A stretch of 64,000 bases of DNA from contig WGMC01000015.1 of NCBI GenBank assembly GCA_016125265.1, positions 161,657 to 225,656 on the forward strand, given 5' to 3'. Each line of letters opens with the position of its first letter. The stretch's first letter is position 1. The notes beneath the pieces are model-generated. The model was not told the DNA's origin, did not search any database, and worked only from the letters and a program-made list of their open reading frames with translations. Origin of the DNA: Planctomycetaceae bacterium (lineage in GTDB: Bacteria > Planctomycetota > UBA1135 > GCA-002686595). Made by a program: the position numbers and the translations under genes. Of the stretch, positions 9,399 through 18,409 are shown one piece after another.

Positions 9399-9954
9399 AT
9401 GGGCCGGGCCTTCAGCCCGGGCCGGTTCTATCGCAATACCTGGGGCGTTGCCCCAGGCTACGATCGGGCGGGGCGTTGCCCCTTTCGGACGCGCACGCGT
9501 CCGCGGCCGAGCGCAACGCGTGCGACCCGCCACGCGATGCGGACGACATATGCGCACTAACGTGCCCCGGCGCGCGCTCTTCGCCGATGCCGCTCCGTTG
9601 CGCAACGACTCCTTTGCGCGCAACGACTCCTTTGCGCGCAACGACGCCACTGCGCGCAACGACTTCACTGCGCGCAACGACTTCACTGCGCGCAACGACT
9701 TCACTGCGCGCAACGACTTCACTGCGCGCAACGACTTCACTGCGCGCAACGACTTCACTGCGCGCAACGACGCCACTGCCCGCTACGACGCCACTGCCCG
9801 CTACGACGCTACTGCGGGCAACGACGTACCTGTCCGCAAGGACTCTCCTGTGCGCAACGACGCTCAGAAGCGCCAACGGCGCGCCCCATCGTAGCCTGGG
9901 GCAACGCCCCAGGTTCGTGGGGATAGGGGCGCAAGGGCTGAAGGCCCGCTCCAT
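9399..9954. repeat. Inverted-repeat-bounded element, copy A
   Basis: A 556-bp non-coding unit. Its ends carry a roughly 22-bp inverted repeat of the form ATGGGCCGGGCCTTCAGCCC at the left and its near-complement at the right. Inside each end is a second inverted pair around CCTGGGGCGTTGCCCCAGG. The centre holds tandem 18-bp repeats. The same end sequences bound copy B at 24754-25302, whose interior differs. No transposase gene is present, so it is either a non-autonomous mobile repeat or a structural/terminator repeat. Open frames across it give only low-complexity peptides and are not genes. Confidence 0.85.
9599..9866. repeat. Tandem 18-bp repeats within copy A
   Basis: About fifteen units of 18 bp, typified by GCGCGCAACGACTTCACT, with small variations (CTCCTTT, GCCACT, CTGCCC). 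Units are directly adjacent with no spacers, which rules out a CRISPR. The period is a multiple of three, so all frames stay open and create false ORFs on both strands. The count would be expected to vary between strains. Confidence 0.85.
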
Positions 9955-10015
9955 CGCGCGCGGCCCACGCGACGTGCGAACGGCCGACGCACGCGCTTCG
10001 GTTCGCGCCCCTCGT

Positions 10016-10783
10016 CTACTGCAGGACGGTCCAGTTGTTGGCGTCCTGCGACTCGAGGTCATCCGCCGCGTTGGCCGCCAGGCTCGCCATGTGGTCCTCG
10101 GTGTAGGCCGCCGTCGCCTCGGGGCCGCCGTCCAGTCCGTCGTACAGGGTCTCGCCCTTGTTGTTGTACTGCAGGATGTCGCCGTCCTGGTTGACGAAGA
10201 ACACCCGGTTGCCGGTGATGCCGCGCTGCAGGGGCCACGCGTAACACGCCCACAGGATCTCGCAATTGGCGGGGCCCGTCGCCTCGTCCATGCCGCCGTC
10301 CTCGGCTTCGGCCACCCCAGCGGGTTCCTCGCCGGTGCCGGGCAACCACATCTGGAAGATGTAGCCCGAGCGCACCACCACACCTCCGCTGCCGCCGGCG
10401 ATCAGGTTGCCAAACGCCGTCGAGAGCATGGACGGCGCCATCAGGAAGAGCGAAACCTGCGGTTCGCCGTCGCCGTCGTCCTCGCGCACCAAGTGGGTGC
10501 CCGCGAGCTCGCCGAAGTACCCGTATTCGCCGCCGCCGTCCGAATCCGTGTCGATGTAGTTCGCGGACTGGATCTGGGCCTGCGCCGAAGCGATGGTGCG
10601 CAGCGTCGATGCGGCAGCGGATTCGTTGGCACCGAGTCGGGTCGACAGGAACTTCGGGACCGCGACCGACGCGATCGTGGCGACCACGGCCACGACGATC
10701 ATCAACTCGATCAGAGTGAATCCGCTACGGGCGGAGAAGAGGGCGCGGCGCGACTCGGGTCGTAGCTTCAAGGATCGTTCCAA
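10016..10783 (-). CDS. Type IV pilin/pseudopilin-like protein
   Basis: A 255-residue protein with a prepilin leader: after a basic 20-residue start comes SGFTLIELMIVVAVVATI (about residues 20-37), the classic cleavage site G-F plus hydrophobic helix with Glu at +5. The C-terminal part is Gly/Asp-rich and acidic, as in major pseudopilins of planctomycetes. It would be cleaved by a prepilin peptidase and assembled in a type II secretion or type IV pilus system. No other pilus genes are nearby. Stop is TAG. Confidence 0.85.
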   Translation of the reverse strand: MERSLKLRPESRRALFSARSGFTLIELMIVVAVVATIASVAVPKFLSTRLGANESAAASTLRTIASAQAQIQSANYIDTDSDGGGEYGYFGELAGTHLVREDDGDGEPQVSLFLMAPSMLSTAFGNLIAGGSGGVVVRSGYIFQMWLPGTGEEPAGVAEAEDGGMDEATGPANCEILWACYAWPLQRGITGNRVFFVNQDGDILQYNNKGETLYDGLDGGPEATAAYTEDHMASLAANAADDLESQDANNWTVLQ

Positions 10784-10928
10784 GGTGAGGTGCGGCGAGC
10801 GGCGTCCGGCCCCCCAGGGCTGGGCAATCCGCGGAGGCTACGTCGGGTTTCGGCCACCCCACCCCCCCGACCTGAACGCGGGATGCGGATTCCTTCCAGA
10901 TCCGCCCCCGCGCGCGCCGAGGACCGCG

Positions 10929-12191
10929 TCAGGAAAACAAGGTCTGGCCCGGCACCGCCACCGGCGCCACGGGGAGTTCGCCGAAGGCATAGGTCGGCGG
11001 CGTCAGGTCTTCCGTGGACGCGAGGGCCTCATCGAAGCCGAGGGTCTGGCCCGTATAGGCGCTCATGCGGCCGAGGATCGCCGTCATCGTGCTGAGCGCG
11101 ATCTGGCGCGCCTCGTTGATCGGGGCGTTGGTCCGGATCGCGCGCACCAAGTCCACGTGCTCCTGCACGTAGGGATTGGTCTGGTCGCCCTCGAACCGCC
11201 AGGGTTTGGCGCTGCGGATCGAGCCGCTGGGATCCGCGACTCCAAGAGTACCCACGAGCCGCTCCCCCACGCGGTTCGCGCAGCCGTCGATCTGCCGGCA
11301 GTGGCTCTCGATCAGCACGCCGTTCGCGAACTCGTACTGCACCGCGAAGTGGTCGAACACGTTGCCGTAGGCCGGATCCTTGCGCACCTCGCGACCGCCC
11401 ATGGCCGTTGCGCGCACAGGCACTCCGTCGAGCGCCCACAGGATCACGTCGAGGTTGTGCACGTGTTGCTCGCAGATGTGGTCGCCGCTGGCCCAGGTGA
11501 AGTACAGCCAGTTGCGCAGTTGCCACTCCATGTCGCTCCACGCTTCCTTGCGCGGGTGCATCCAAAGGCCTCCTTGGTTCCACCACGCGTTGCCGCCGAC
11601 GATCTCGCCGAGCGCGCCGTCGCGGATGCGCTGCACGGTCTCCTGGTACGAGCGTTGGTGCCGGCGCTGGGTGCCCGCGACGATCGAAAGCCCCTTCGCG
11701 GCGGCCACGTCGGCGGAGTGCAGCACGGAGCGCACACCGGGCGCGTCCACCGCCACGGGTTTCTCCATGAACACGTGCAGGCCGCGCTCGACCGCGCGCG
11801 CCAACTGCCCCGGCCGAAAGTGCGGCGGCGTGGCCAAGAGGACCACATCGATGTCGCTGGCAATCACACGTTCGGCGGCATCCCAACCGGAGAACGACGT
11901 CTCCGGGGTCACGCGGAACGCGTCGGGTTTGCCGGCGCGCTCCGCCACCTCGGCGAGGGAGCGCGTCGCGCCCGCCACCCGCTCGGGAAAGAGGTCGCCG
12001 AGGGCCACCAGTTCGATGCCCTCCGCCGCCTGCAGGATGTCCTGAGCCGCACCGGTCCCGCGCCCCCCGCAGCCCACCAGCCCGACCCGCAATCGGTCCG
12101 ATCCGCGTGCGGTGGCAAAACGCGAAAGGGCGAGTGCTCCGGTGGCGGCGGTGGAGGAGCGGAGCAGGCTGCGTCGGTCGAGGGGGCTCAT
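10929..12191 (-). CDS. Gfo/Idh/MocA family oxidoreductase with twin-arginine leader
   Basis: A 420-residue NAD(P)-dependent oxidoreductase. The start MSPLDRRSLLRS plus a hydrophobic stretch is a twin-arginine export signal. Next is the Rossmann motif VGLVGCGGRGTG, then VVLLATPPHF, the family hallmark MEKPVAVD and GTQRRHQRSY. The C-terminal domain has EQHVHNLDVILWAL, which carries the usual catalytic histidine region. Its ATG overlaps the stop of the formylglycine-enzyme-like gene (ATGA), so it is the last gene of an operon with a sugar isomerase. It probably acts on a sugar or sugar alcohol; the substrate is unknown. Confidence 0.9.
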   Translation of the reverse strand: MSPLDRRSLLRSSTAATGALALSRFATARGSDRLRVGLVGCGGRGTGAAQDILQAAEGIELVALGDLFPERVAGATRSLAEVAERAGKPDAFRVTPETSFSGWDAAERVIASDIDVVLLATPPHFRPGQLARAVERGLHVFMEKPVAVDAPGVRSVLHSADVAAAKGLSIVAGTQRRHQRSYQETVQRIRDGALGEIVGGNAWWNQGGLWMHPRKEAWSDMEWQLRNWLYFTWASGDHICEQHVHNLDVILWALDGVPVRATAMGGREVRKDPAYGNVFDHFAVQYEFANGVLIESHCRQIDGCANRVGERLVGTLGVADPSGSIRSAKPWRFEGDQTNPYVQEHVDLVRAIRTNAPINEARQIALSTMTAILGRMSAYTGQTLGFDEALASTEDLTPPTYAFGELPVAPVAVPGQTLFS

Positions 12192-12997
12192 GGTGTTTGC
12201 TTCGGTGGTGTCGCCGGTGCCGTTTCGCTCAACACACGGAATCCCACGAAGGGGGCGTTGGCGAGCCACCAGCGGCTCTTGGGGTTTTGGGGATCGGTCT
12301 CGTTCCAACTGGGCGCCTGGTGTTCGCGGCGCAGGGGTGTGCAGACCTTTGGGTCGTCGAGGAAACAGCCGCCGGCGGTGGTGTGCCCGCTCGCGACGCG
12401 CACCCACTCCGCGAGGTTTCCCGCCATGCCGCGCAGGCCGAGCGCACCCGCCGGTAGGGCGCGCAGAGCAAGGGGTCGCGGACCTTCGTAGTTGCTGAAT
12501 CCGACGGCGCTGCCCAACTCGGCGGGGATGCGCCGCGGCGCCGCGACGTCGTCCTCGAGTTCGGGCGGACGCGGCTGCCCGCCGCGCGCGGCGAACTCCC
12601 ACTCCTCGGCCGTGGGCAATCGCAACGAGTTGCCGGTGCGCTCGCCCAACCAGGCGCAGAACGCCTCCGCGGAGTCGGCGGTCATGCCGAGCGCCGCGAA
12701 GCCGCGCCGTCCGAAGCCGCGGTCCGGCGAACCGTACGGGCGGCTGGGCCGCGCCACGGCGTCCCATTCGGCCACACGGCGTTCGGGCGGCAGGTCGTAG
12801 CCGAACACGAACACGTCGAAGGCCTCCCACGGCACTTCGGTTTCGCTGAGCCAGTAGACGCTGCCGTCCGGTCGCTCGACGGGGCGGAAGTCGAGTGCCA
12901 ACGCCGTGCCGTCGAGCGCGATCCGCGGCAACGGCGATTCGGCGACGGATGGGCCCTGCGCGCAGAGCAAACCGAGAACAACCACAAGTGCACTCAC
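12188..12997 (-). CDS. Formylglycine-generating-enzyme (SUMF1)-like protein
   Basis: A 269-residue secreted protein: a signal peptide (VVVLGLLCAQGPSVAES) then a C-type-lectin-like FGE/SUMF1 fold with SETEVPWEAFDVF, LRLPTAEEWEFAARGG, LRGMAGNLAEWV and FVGFRVLS. True enzymes use copper or cysteine chemistry to oxidise a sulfatase cysteine; I cannot tell whether this one is catalytic or a binding variant. No sulfatase lies in the window. The GTG start at 12997 overlaps the TGA of the upstream isomerase and its TGA overlaps the next ATG, so it is embedded in the operon. Confidence 0.8.
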   Translation of the reverse strand: MSALVVVLGLLCAQGPSVAESPLPRIALDGTALALDFRPVERPDGSVYWLSETEVPWEAFDVFVFGYDLPPERRVAEWDAVARPSRPYGSPDRGFGRRGFAALGMTADSAEAFCAWLGERTGNSLRLPTAEEWEFAARGGQPRPPELEDDVAAPRRIPAELGSAVGFSNYEGPRPLALRALPAGALGLRGMAGNLAEWVRVASGHTTAGGCFLDDPKVCTPLRREHQAPSWNETDPQNPKSRWWLANAPFVGFRVLSETAPATPPKQTP

Positions 12998-13908
12998 CGC
13001 GCGATGCACGCGTCCGCGGCGCGGTAGGCCTCGAGCACCTTGAGGTCCCCTTCGACACCCCCTTGGGAGTTGCCGTGTTCCATGCCGAGGATGCCCGTGA
13101 AACCGCGCCCGTGGATGTGCCGGAACACGTTGCCGTAGTGGATCTCGCCGGTGCCCGGTTCGTTGCGGCCGGGGTTGTCGCCGATCTGGAAGTAGGCGAT
13201 CTCGTCCCACGCTCGATCGATGTTGGGGATCAGGTTGCCCTCGGCGATCTGCTGGTGGTAGATGTCGAAGAGGATCTTCACGGCTGGTGATCCCACCGCC
13301 TTGCAGAGCATGTGCGCCTGCGCGGCCTTGGCGAGCAACATGCCCGGGTGGTCCCGCCACGGATTGAGCGGTTCCATCACCATCACCAACCCGTGCGGTT
13401 CGAACACTTCCGCGCCGCGCTTCAGCATTTCGATGGCGCGGGAGTGTTGGAAGTCGAGCTCGACACGCGGATCCCGATCGCCCAGCACGATCGTCATCCA
13501 GGTGGCATTCACACGCTTCGCCACTTCCACGGAGTTCGCGAGGTCGCGGAGGAAACTCTCCATGTGCTCCTCGGACGCGGTCGCAAAGCTGCGTTTGCCA
13601 AAGGCCGTGCCGAAGTTGGCCACGAACACGCCCATGCGTATGCCCAAACGCTCCATGGCGCGGGCGATCTTCGTCTGCTCTTCCACGGACCGCCCGGCCA
13701 TGCCGTTGTCCTCCCAGGCCGTGAAGCCGCGTTCGCGGGCCCACTCCAACTGCGCGATCGGATCGTCGCCGGCCACCTGAGCGAAGGTCCCGAAGTGCGG
13801 CGCGTAGGCCAGTTGGAAGGAGCTCGCGGCGGGCGCGGCTTCCTGCGCGCGGGCCATCGCCGCGGTGCCAAGGGCCAATCCACCGAGCAACACACTGCGT
13901 CGTTCCAT
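12994..13908 (-). CDS. Sugar phosphate isomerase/epimerase, hydroxypyruvate isomerase-like
   Basis: A 304-residue TIM-barrel protein of the xylose-isomerase-like/AP-endonuclease 2 family. After an exported start (MERRSVLLGG plus hydrophobic, twin-arginine-like) come EDNGMAGRS, VMEPLNPWRDHPG, KILFDIYHQQIAEGNL, FQIGDNPGRNEPGTGEI and EHGNSQGG. These supply the metal-binding Glu/Asp/His set typical of hydroxypyruvate isomerase-like proteins. It follows the M28 peptidase by 6 bp and overlaps the FGE-like gene by 4 bp. The natural substrate is uncertain. Confidence 0.85.
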   Translation of the reverse strand: MERRSVLLGGLALGTAAMARAQEAAPAASSFQLAYAPHFGTFAQVAGDDPIAQLEWARERGFTAWEDNGMAGRSVEEQTKIARAMERLGIRMGVFVANFGTAFGKRSFATASEEHMESFLRDLANSVEVAKRVNATWMTIVLGDRDPRVELDFQHSRAIEMLKRGAEVFEPHGLVMVMEPLNPWRDHPGMLLAKAAQAHMLCKAVGSPAVKILFDIYHQQIAEGNLIPNIDRAWDEIAYFQIGDNPGRNEPGTGEIHYGNVFRHIHGRGFTGILGMEHGNSQGGVEGDLKVLEAYRAADACIAR

Positions 13909-13914
13909 TGCGTT

Positions 13915-15558
13915 TCAGCGGGCCTGGGATGCGGTTTCGGTCGGCACGTGCACAAAGGCCTCGCCGCGGAACGCCGCGGCCTCGGCCACGTCCGCGACAA
14001 GGGCCACGAGGTCCGCCATGGACTCCGTTGCGATCTTCTCCGCGGTGTCCGTGGGCCGGTGGTAGTCCGGGTGCCCGTCGGCGTTGGTGAAAAAGAGCGA
14101 CGACACCTTGGCGTCCAAGAAGGACGCGTGGTCCGAACGGGCGGAAACACTGCGCGAGTGTTCGATCGCAAGTCCGGAGCTCGCCAGCCAGGGCTCGAGC
14201 CAAACGTCGAGCCCTTCGGCCGAGCGCGCGCCCTGCAGCGACACACGGTCGCCTTGGATGCGACCCACCATGTCCAGGTTGATCATCAGGCTGTGCGTTT
14301 CGATGGGCCGGACCGGCGCGCCCACGTAGTGCTTCGAGCCCAAGAGCCCCGATTCTTCGGCGTCGAACAGGAGGAACAGGACCGAACGACGCGGCACCGC
14401 CGGGTCGAAGTGCGCCGAGCGCGCTGAGATTTCGGCGACGAGGGCCAGAAGGCTCGCGCTGCCACTGGCGTTGTCGTCGGCACCCGGGTGCAGCGTGCCG
14501 CCATCCTGGGGCGAACCAAAACTCCCGTTGCCGACGTGGTCGAGGTGCGCACCGAGCACCACCACTTGGTCCGCCAGCGCACCTGTCCCCGGCAACAGCG
14601 CGCCGAGGTTCTGGGTCGGGACTCGTGTGCGTTCGAGCTCGAGGTCCACCTCGGCGACGGCCCCGAGCGGTTCGACCACACCCGCTTCGTCGGCGCGCGC
14701 GGCCAGGGCCACGAAGTCGTGCCCCAGCGCCTCGAGGAGGCGCTTGCCGGCGTCGGCGGTGAGGTGGAGCACGGGCACCTGGGAACCTCCGCGGCCCCCA
14801 TCGCCTGGATCCATCAAACGCCGGGCGCGCGCGTCGGCAGCGCCGGGCGGGTTGACGACCAAGACGGCCGCAGCGCCGCGTTGCACACACGCGCGCACCT
14901 TGCTGAGCAGTGCCGCGCGCCGGCTCCACTCGCCGTTCTCCGTCCAGCGGCTCATGCCGCGCGCGTTGCGCGGTTCGAAGCGCAGCACCATGGCGACCTT
15001 GCCGGTCAGGTCGAGTTCCTCGGGGAAACCGCGGTACTCCTCGGGGCCCTCCTGGATCGCGTAACCGGCAAACACGAGCTCGCCCGTCACCGCGCCCGAC
15101 CGGCCAAGGCCAAGGCCCGTGAACTCGCGGGCGCCAACGAGCTCCACCTCGCCCACACGCAGAGATTGGCGCGCCACACGTGTCGGCCCGGCGATGTCGA
15201 AGTCCTGGCGGAAGCTGCCCGAGAACGCAGGCTCGAGCCCCGACTGGCGCAGGAAGAACTCCGCGTATTCCTTCGCGCGCCGCGAGCCGTCGGTTCCCGG
15301 GGTCCGGCCCTCGAAGAAGGGGCTGGTCAGCACGGCAATGTGGGCGTCGAGGCTGCGCACGAGGATCGCGCGCGCCGCGACTTCGTCGGCGGAGGGACCG
15401 TCGGTCGGGCCCTCGATGGCCGGTTCCGGAGGCGCGGCCGGGGCCTGCGCCCACGCTGCGGGCCACGTCGACGTCCACAGCGGTGCCGCCGCCAGAACGG
15501 CGAGCAGGTGGGTCCAACGGAAAGGTGCGGATCGATCCCGGCGCCGGCGTTGTTGCAT
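13915..15558 (-). CDS. Secreted M28-family zinc aminopeptidase
   Basis: A 547-residue protein with a signal peptide ending near AWAQ, a protease-associated-like insert at about residues 140-300, and an M28 catalytic domain. The di-zinc ligands are readable in order: GAHLDHVG, GADDNASG, DAEESGLLGS, NLDMVGR and, near the end, YHRPTDT. SDHASFLD precedes the last. It would cleave N-terminal residues from peptides in the periplasm or outside the cell. It is the first gene of the operon running to the Gfo/Idh protein. Confidence 0.9.
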   Translation of the reverse strand: MQQRRRRDRSAPFRWTHLLAVLAAAPLWTSTWPAAWAQAPAAPPEPAIEGPTDGPSADEVAARAILVRSLDAHIAVLTSPFFEGRTPGTDGSRRAKEYAEFFLRQSGLEPAFSGSFRQDFDIAGPTRVARQSLRVGEVELVGAREFTGLGLGRSGAVTGELVFAGYAIQEGPEEYRGFPEELDLTGKVAMVLRFEPRNARGMSRWTENGEWSRRAALLSKVRACVQRGAAAVLVVNPPGAADARARRLMDPGDGGRGGSQVPVLHLTADAGKRLLEALGHDFVALAARADEAGVVEPLGAVAEVDLELERTRVPTQNLGALLPGTGALADQVVVLGAHLDHVGNGSFGSPQDGGTLHPGADDNASGSASLLALVAEISARSAHFDPAVPRRSVLFLLFDAEESGLLGSKHYVGAPVRPIETHSLMINLDMVGRIQGDRVSLQGARSAEGLDVWLEPWLASSGLAIEHSRSVSARSDHASFLDAKVSSLFFTNADGHPDYHRPTDTAEKIATESMADLVALVADVAEAAAFRGEAFVHVPTETASQAR

Positions 15559-15651
15559 CGTGGGCCGAGCATACCGTCCCCCCGTCCGCCCGTCCGCGCG
15601 GGGTTGTAGCGGGAGGTGGCGTGGGGCGACCGAACGCGGTGCAACCGGGTC

Positions 15652-16980
15652 TTAAAGGGGGCCGCCCACGGCTTCGAGGGCGAGTTCGATGCCCTGGACG
15701 AGGTCGACGGCCCGGAGGTCGGAGAGCAGCGGGGCCCGCGCCGCGTCGGCGAGCACCGCCGCGAGGAACGGCTGCAGCGCTTCGGGGCGGAGGCCCTCGA
15801 CCGGTTCCGGGCCCTTGAGGAGCCGCACGTAACTCGGCGACGCGCTCGACTCCGGCACCCATCGGTAGACCTCCAGGTCGCAACCCGGCGTGCCGAAGTC
15901 GCGGGTCTCGCCGAGGGACTCGTAGGCGCCGGCTAGAAGCGCGGCCAGCTCGGCGGCGCGGCCCTCTGCGAGCGGCACTTCGAGCGGCCTGCCGAGCCCC
16001 ACACGGAGCACGTCGTCCGCGCCAACGGCGAGGAAGAGCTCGCCGCGGCGGCAAGAGCGCACTTCGATGCCGCACAGCGCCGGCACAGTGGCTTGCCAGG
16101 GTTGCGCGTGGGGAGGCAATTCGGGCGGCGTGAACTCGGCGGGCTCGACGCCCAGGGACTTCGCGGCGCGCTCGCGCAGCCGTTGCTCGAGCGCCAGGGT
16201 CGCGGCCGCATTGGTGGGGTCCGAGGGGCTGAGCTCCGGCCGATAGCCGGCCGTGTCGCCGAGGCGCGCCGTGAACTGGCGCGCCGCGTCGTAGCGGGCC
16301 GCGCGGCCGTTCTCGAACTCGAACCAGGTGTCCTCGCGCTGCAAATCGGCAAGCGGCCAGTACAGCGCGTACGCTTCGCCGAGGCCGTCGAGCGCAAAGG
16401 CCGCCGCGCGCCGCACGCGGTCGTCCTCGTCGCCGAGGCGCGCGCGCAGGAGCGGAAGGCTGGGTTCGCGGAACGGCGACGCGCCGTCAACAGTTTGGAG
16501 CGCCGAACTCGCTACGGCGGTCACGGCGGCGGCGCGCACGGCGGCCAACGTGTCGTCGAGTGCGGCCGCGAAGGCGGGGAACTCCTCCGGCTGGGGCGCA
16601 TGGGCCAGTCCCCGAAGGGCCGCGGGCCGCCAGGGGAAGTCCGCGTCGTCGAGCGCGCTCCACGCGAGCGCACGCAAGCGCGCGTCGTCGAAACGGCCCA
16701 GCACCTCGACCGTTTCCTGGCCCTGCTGCGCGAGGGCCGAAAGCTTCCCGTCGAACAGCTCGACCAAACGGTCCGCCGCCACCGCGCCCAGCGGAACCAG
16801 ACGCGCGGCAGCCTGGGAGCGGATCTGCACGGGCCCCTCGCGCGCGGCGCGCAAGTGGCGCTCGAACAACTCGGTCGGATCGGTGGTGGCCGTCCGTCCG
16901 CCGCCCTGCGCGAGCGCGGGCGCAACACTCAGCAGCAATACAACCAGTGGCGAAAGGAGCCGCGACAGGTCACCCACCAT
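15652..16980 (-). CDS. Secreted HEAT-like repeat protein
   Basis: A 442-residue protein with a signal peptide (LLSPLVVLLLSVAPALAQ) and Ala/Leu/Arg-rich helical repeats over about residues 60-240 that look like HEAT/armadillo repeats. The C-terminal 200 residues are not recognised. Its ATG overlaps the TGA of the upstream DUF3299-like gene by one base, so it ends the transporter operon. The repeats suggest a binding role in the periplasm. Stop is TAA, rare in this window. Confidence 0.65.
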   Translation of the reverse strand: MVGDLSRLLSPLVVLLLSVAPALAQGGGRTATTDPTELFERHLRAAREGPVQIRSQAAARLVPLGAVAADRLVELFDGKLSALAQQGQETVEVLGRFDDARLRALAWSALDDADFPWRPAALRGLAHAPQPEEFPAFAAALDDTLAAVRAAAVTAVASSALQTVDGASPFREPSLPLLRARLGDEDDRVRRAAAFALDGLGEAYALYWPLADLQREDTWFEFENGRAARYDAARQFTARLGDTAGYRPELSPSDPTNAAATLALEQRLRERAAKSLGVEPAEFTPPELPPHAQPWQATVPALCGIEVRSCRRGELFLAVGADDVLRVGLGRPLEVPLAEGRAAELAALLAGAYESLGETRDFGTPGCDLEVYRWVPESSASPSYVRLLKGPEPVEGLRPEALQPFLAAVLADAARAPLLSDLRAVDLVQGIELALEAVGGPL

Positions 16981-17441
16981 CAATAGAAGCGGCCCTTCAG
17001 GCGGTACAGGCTGGTCACGTAGCCGTCCTCTTCCACCTCGCCGATCTCGAGGCGACCGATGACCTCGAACTGACCGGTCTTGGGGCCGGTGCGCGCGTTC
17101 GGCCCGAGGTCGACCTCCACGAAGTGGTGCGGGAGCAGGGTCGAGGTGCACTGGCACGCCTCCGTGACCATGGGGAACTTGCGCTGGTCACCCTGCACGC
17201 TGGCGTGCATGAAACCGCGCAGCACGACGCGTTTGCCGTGCAGCCGCTTGATCTCGTCGGGCACCGGGTCGCCCGGCTCCCACGCCAAGGACGTGAGCTT
17301 GTGGAGATCGACCTCGATGATCTCCTCGGCCGCGACCCCGAAGCCCCGTTCTGCGCCGGAGCGCGCATCGACGGGGCCCGGAACCCACGCCGCCAGCAAT
17401 AGCGCGGTGAGCAGCGCGGACTTGACCACACGCACCGTCAC
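16980..17441 (-). CDS. DUF3299-like secreted protein, short paralogue
   Basis: A 153-residue protein with a signal peptide (LLTALLLAAWVPGPVDA). KRVVLRGFMHASV, a CQC pair and a C-terminal EVIGRLEIGEVEEDGYVTSLYRL match, in order, the corresponding segments of the two upstream proteins (18268-17438 and 19120-18410). The three look like products of duplication. The GTG start overlaps the upstream TGA (GTGA). Biochemical role unknown. The family is often beside FtsX-type ABC transporters. Confidence 0.65.
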   Translation of the reverse strand: MTVRVVKSALLTALLLAAWVPGPVDARSGAERGFGVAAEEIIEVDLHKLTSLAWEPGDPVPDEIKRLHGKRVVLRGFMHASVQGDQRKFPMVTEACQCTSTLLPHHFVEVDLGPNARTGPKTGQFEVIGRLEIGEVEEDGYVTSLYRLKGRFY

Positions 17442-18268
17442 CACAGTCGCTCCACCTGGTCCGCCTTCACGCGGAAGATGCTGTAGACGTAGCCGTAGTC
17501 GTCGTAGTTCTCGCCCACGGCGAAGTTCCCGGTGACGCGGATCGTGCGCATGCCGTGGTACTCGACACCGTCGGGGTCCTGGATCTCCACGTCGATCCAC
17601 TCGTCGAATCCGGGCATGCCGCCGAAGCAGCAGCCGGGCGGGTAGGGCGACAGCAGGAACTCGGTCACCTTGTCGCCCTTCCACGCGATGGGCTGCATGA
17701 ACCCCTCGAAGGCGCGCACTTGGCCGTCGTGGGCCAAGATCTCCTTGGGGAAGATCTCTTCCTTCGTGTAGGTGTCCTCGGCGAAGGGAGTGGGCGGCTC
17801 GTAATCGGGCATCGCCAGGTCCTCCCACGTCAAGAGCACCGTGCCCTCGGGCAGCGGCACGTCGGAGGGCGCGATCTTGCCCACGTGTCCACCGAGACCC
17901 GCGTCGGTCAACATCGCCGGGTCGAACGTGCCGACCAGCGGATCGGGACCAAAGCCGTCCCCGCCGAAGGGGTCGGGCACCGCGAGGTCGATGGTCGCTC
18001 GCTCGGCGAGCTGTGCCCCCTCGGAGTCCTCCGACGCCACTTCCTCCGGGATCGGGTAGCTCGCTTCGAAGGTGTTCTCGGCGGCCATTTCCATGGCGGC
18101 CATCGGCTGCGCGCGGGCCTGCACGGCCACGCCGTCGATGCGCTCCGCCACCCGGACGAGCGGCTGGGTCTGGACGGCCTCGGGCGAGCTGTCGAGCACA
18201 CCGCTGTTGTGGGCCAGTAGGGCGGCCACAGCGGCGCCAGCGCCGGCGAGGAGGAGGGGCAGTTTCAT
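17438..18268 (-). CDS. DUF3299-like secreted protein
   Basis: A 276-residue protein with an N-terminal signal/anchor (LLLAGAGAAVAALLAH), an acidic linker, and a C-terminal DUF3299-like domain at about residues 150-270. The domain shows FEGFMQPIA, SPYPPGCCFGGMP (a CC pair likely to bind metal or a partner) and RVTGNFAVGENYDDYGYVYSIFRV. It is the middle of three related proteins in this operon. A 141-bp gap separates it from the previous gene, so it may have its own promoter. Confidence 0.7.
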   Translation of the reverse strand: MKLPLLLAGAGAAVAALLAHNSGVLDSSPEAVQTQPLVRVAERIDGVAVQARAQPMAAMEMAAENTFEASYPIPEEVASEDSEGAQLAERATIDLAVPDPFGGDGFGPDPLVGTFDPAMLTDAGLGGHVGKIAPSDVPLPEGTVLLTWEDLAMPDYEPPTPFAEDTYTKEEIFPKEILAHDGQVRAFEGFMQPIAWKGDKVTEFLLSPYPPGCCFGGMPGFDEWIDVEIQDPDGVEYHGMRTIRVTGNFAVGENYDDYGYVYSIFRVKADQVERLW

Positions 18269-18409
18269 GGTGCTCGTGGAGGTGCGGATTCCCGGGAGGC
18301 TGGGGGCTCCGGGGGCTGGGGGCTCCGGGGGGCCCGGGAGGCCCCTTGGTGCGGGAGGCCTGGAAACAGGCTAGTCGGCCGGGCAGCGGACGGGGAGCCG
18401 AAACCCGGG

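Noticed and set aside
9412..10383. Low-complexity proteins encoded in the tandem repeats
   Set aside because: The frames exist only because the repeat period is a multiple of three; the peptides are simple repeats and frames are open on both strands.
12188..16075. A 1295-residue protein on the minus strand
   Set aside because: It merges the real FGE-like gene with antisense or off-frame readings of the isomerase, M28 peptidase and HEAT-like genes, which have clear motifs in their own frames.
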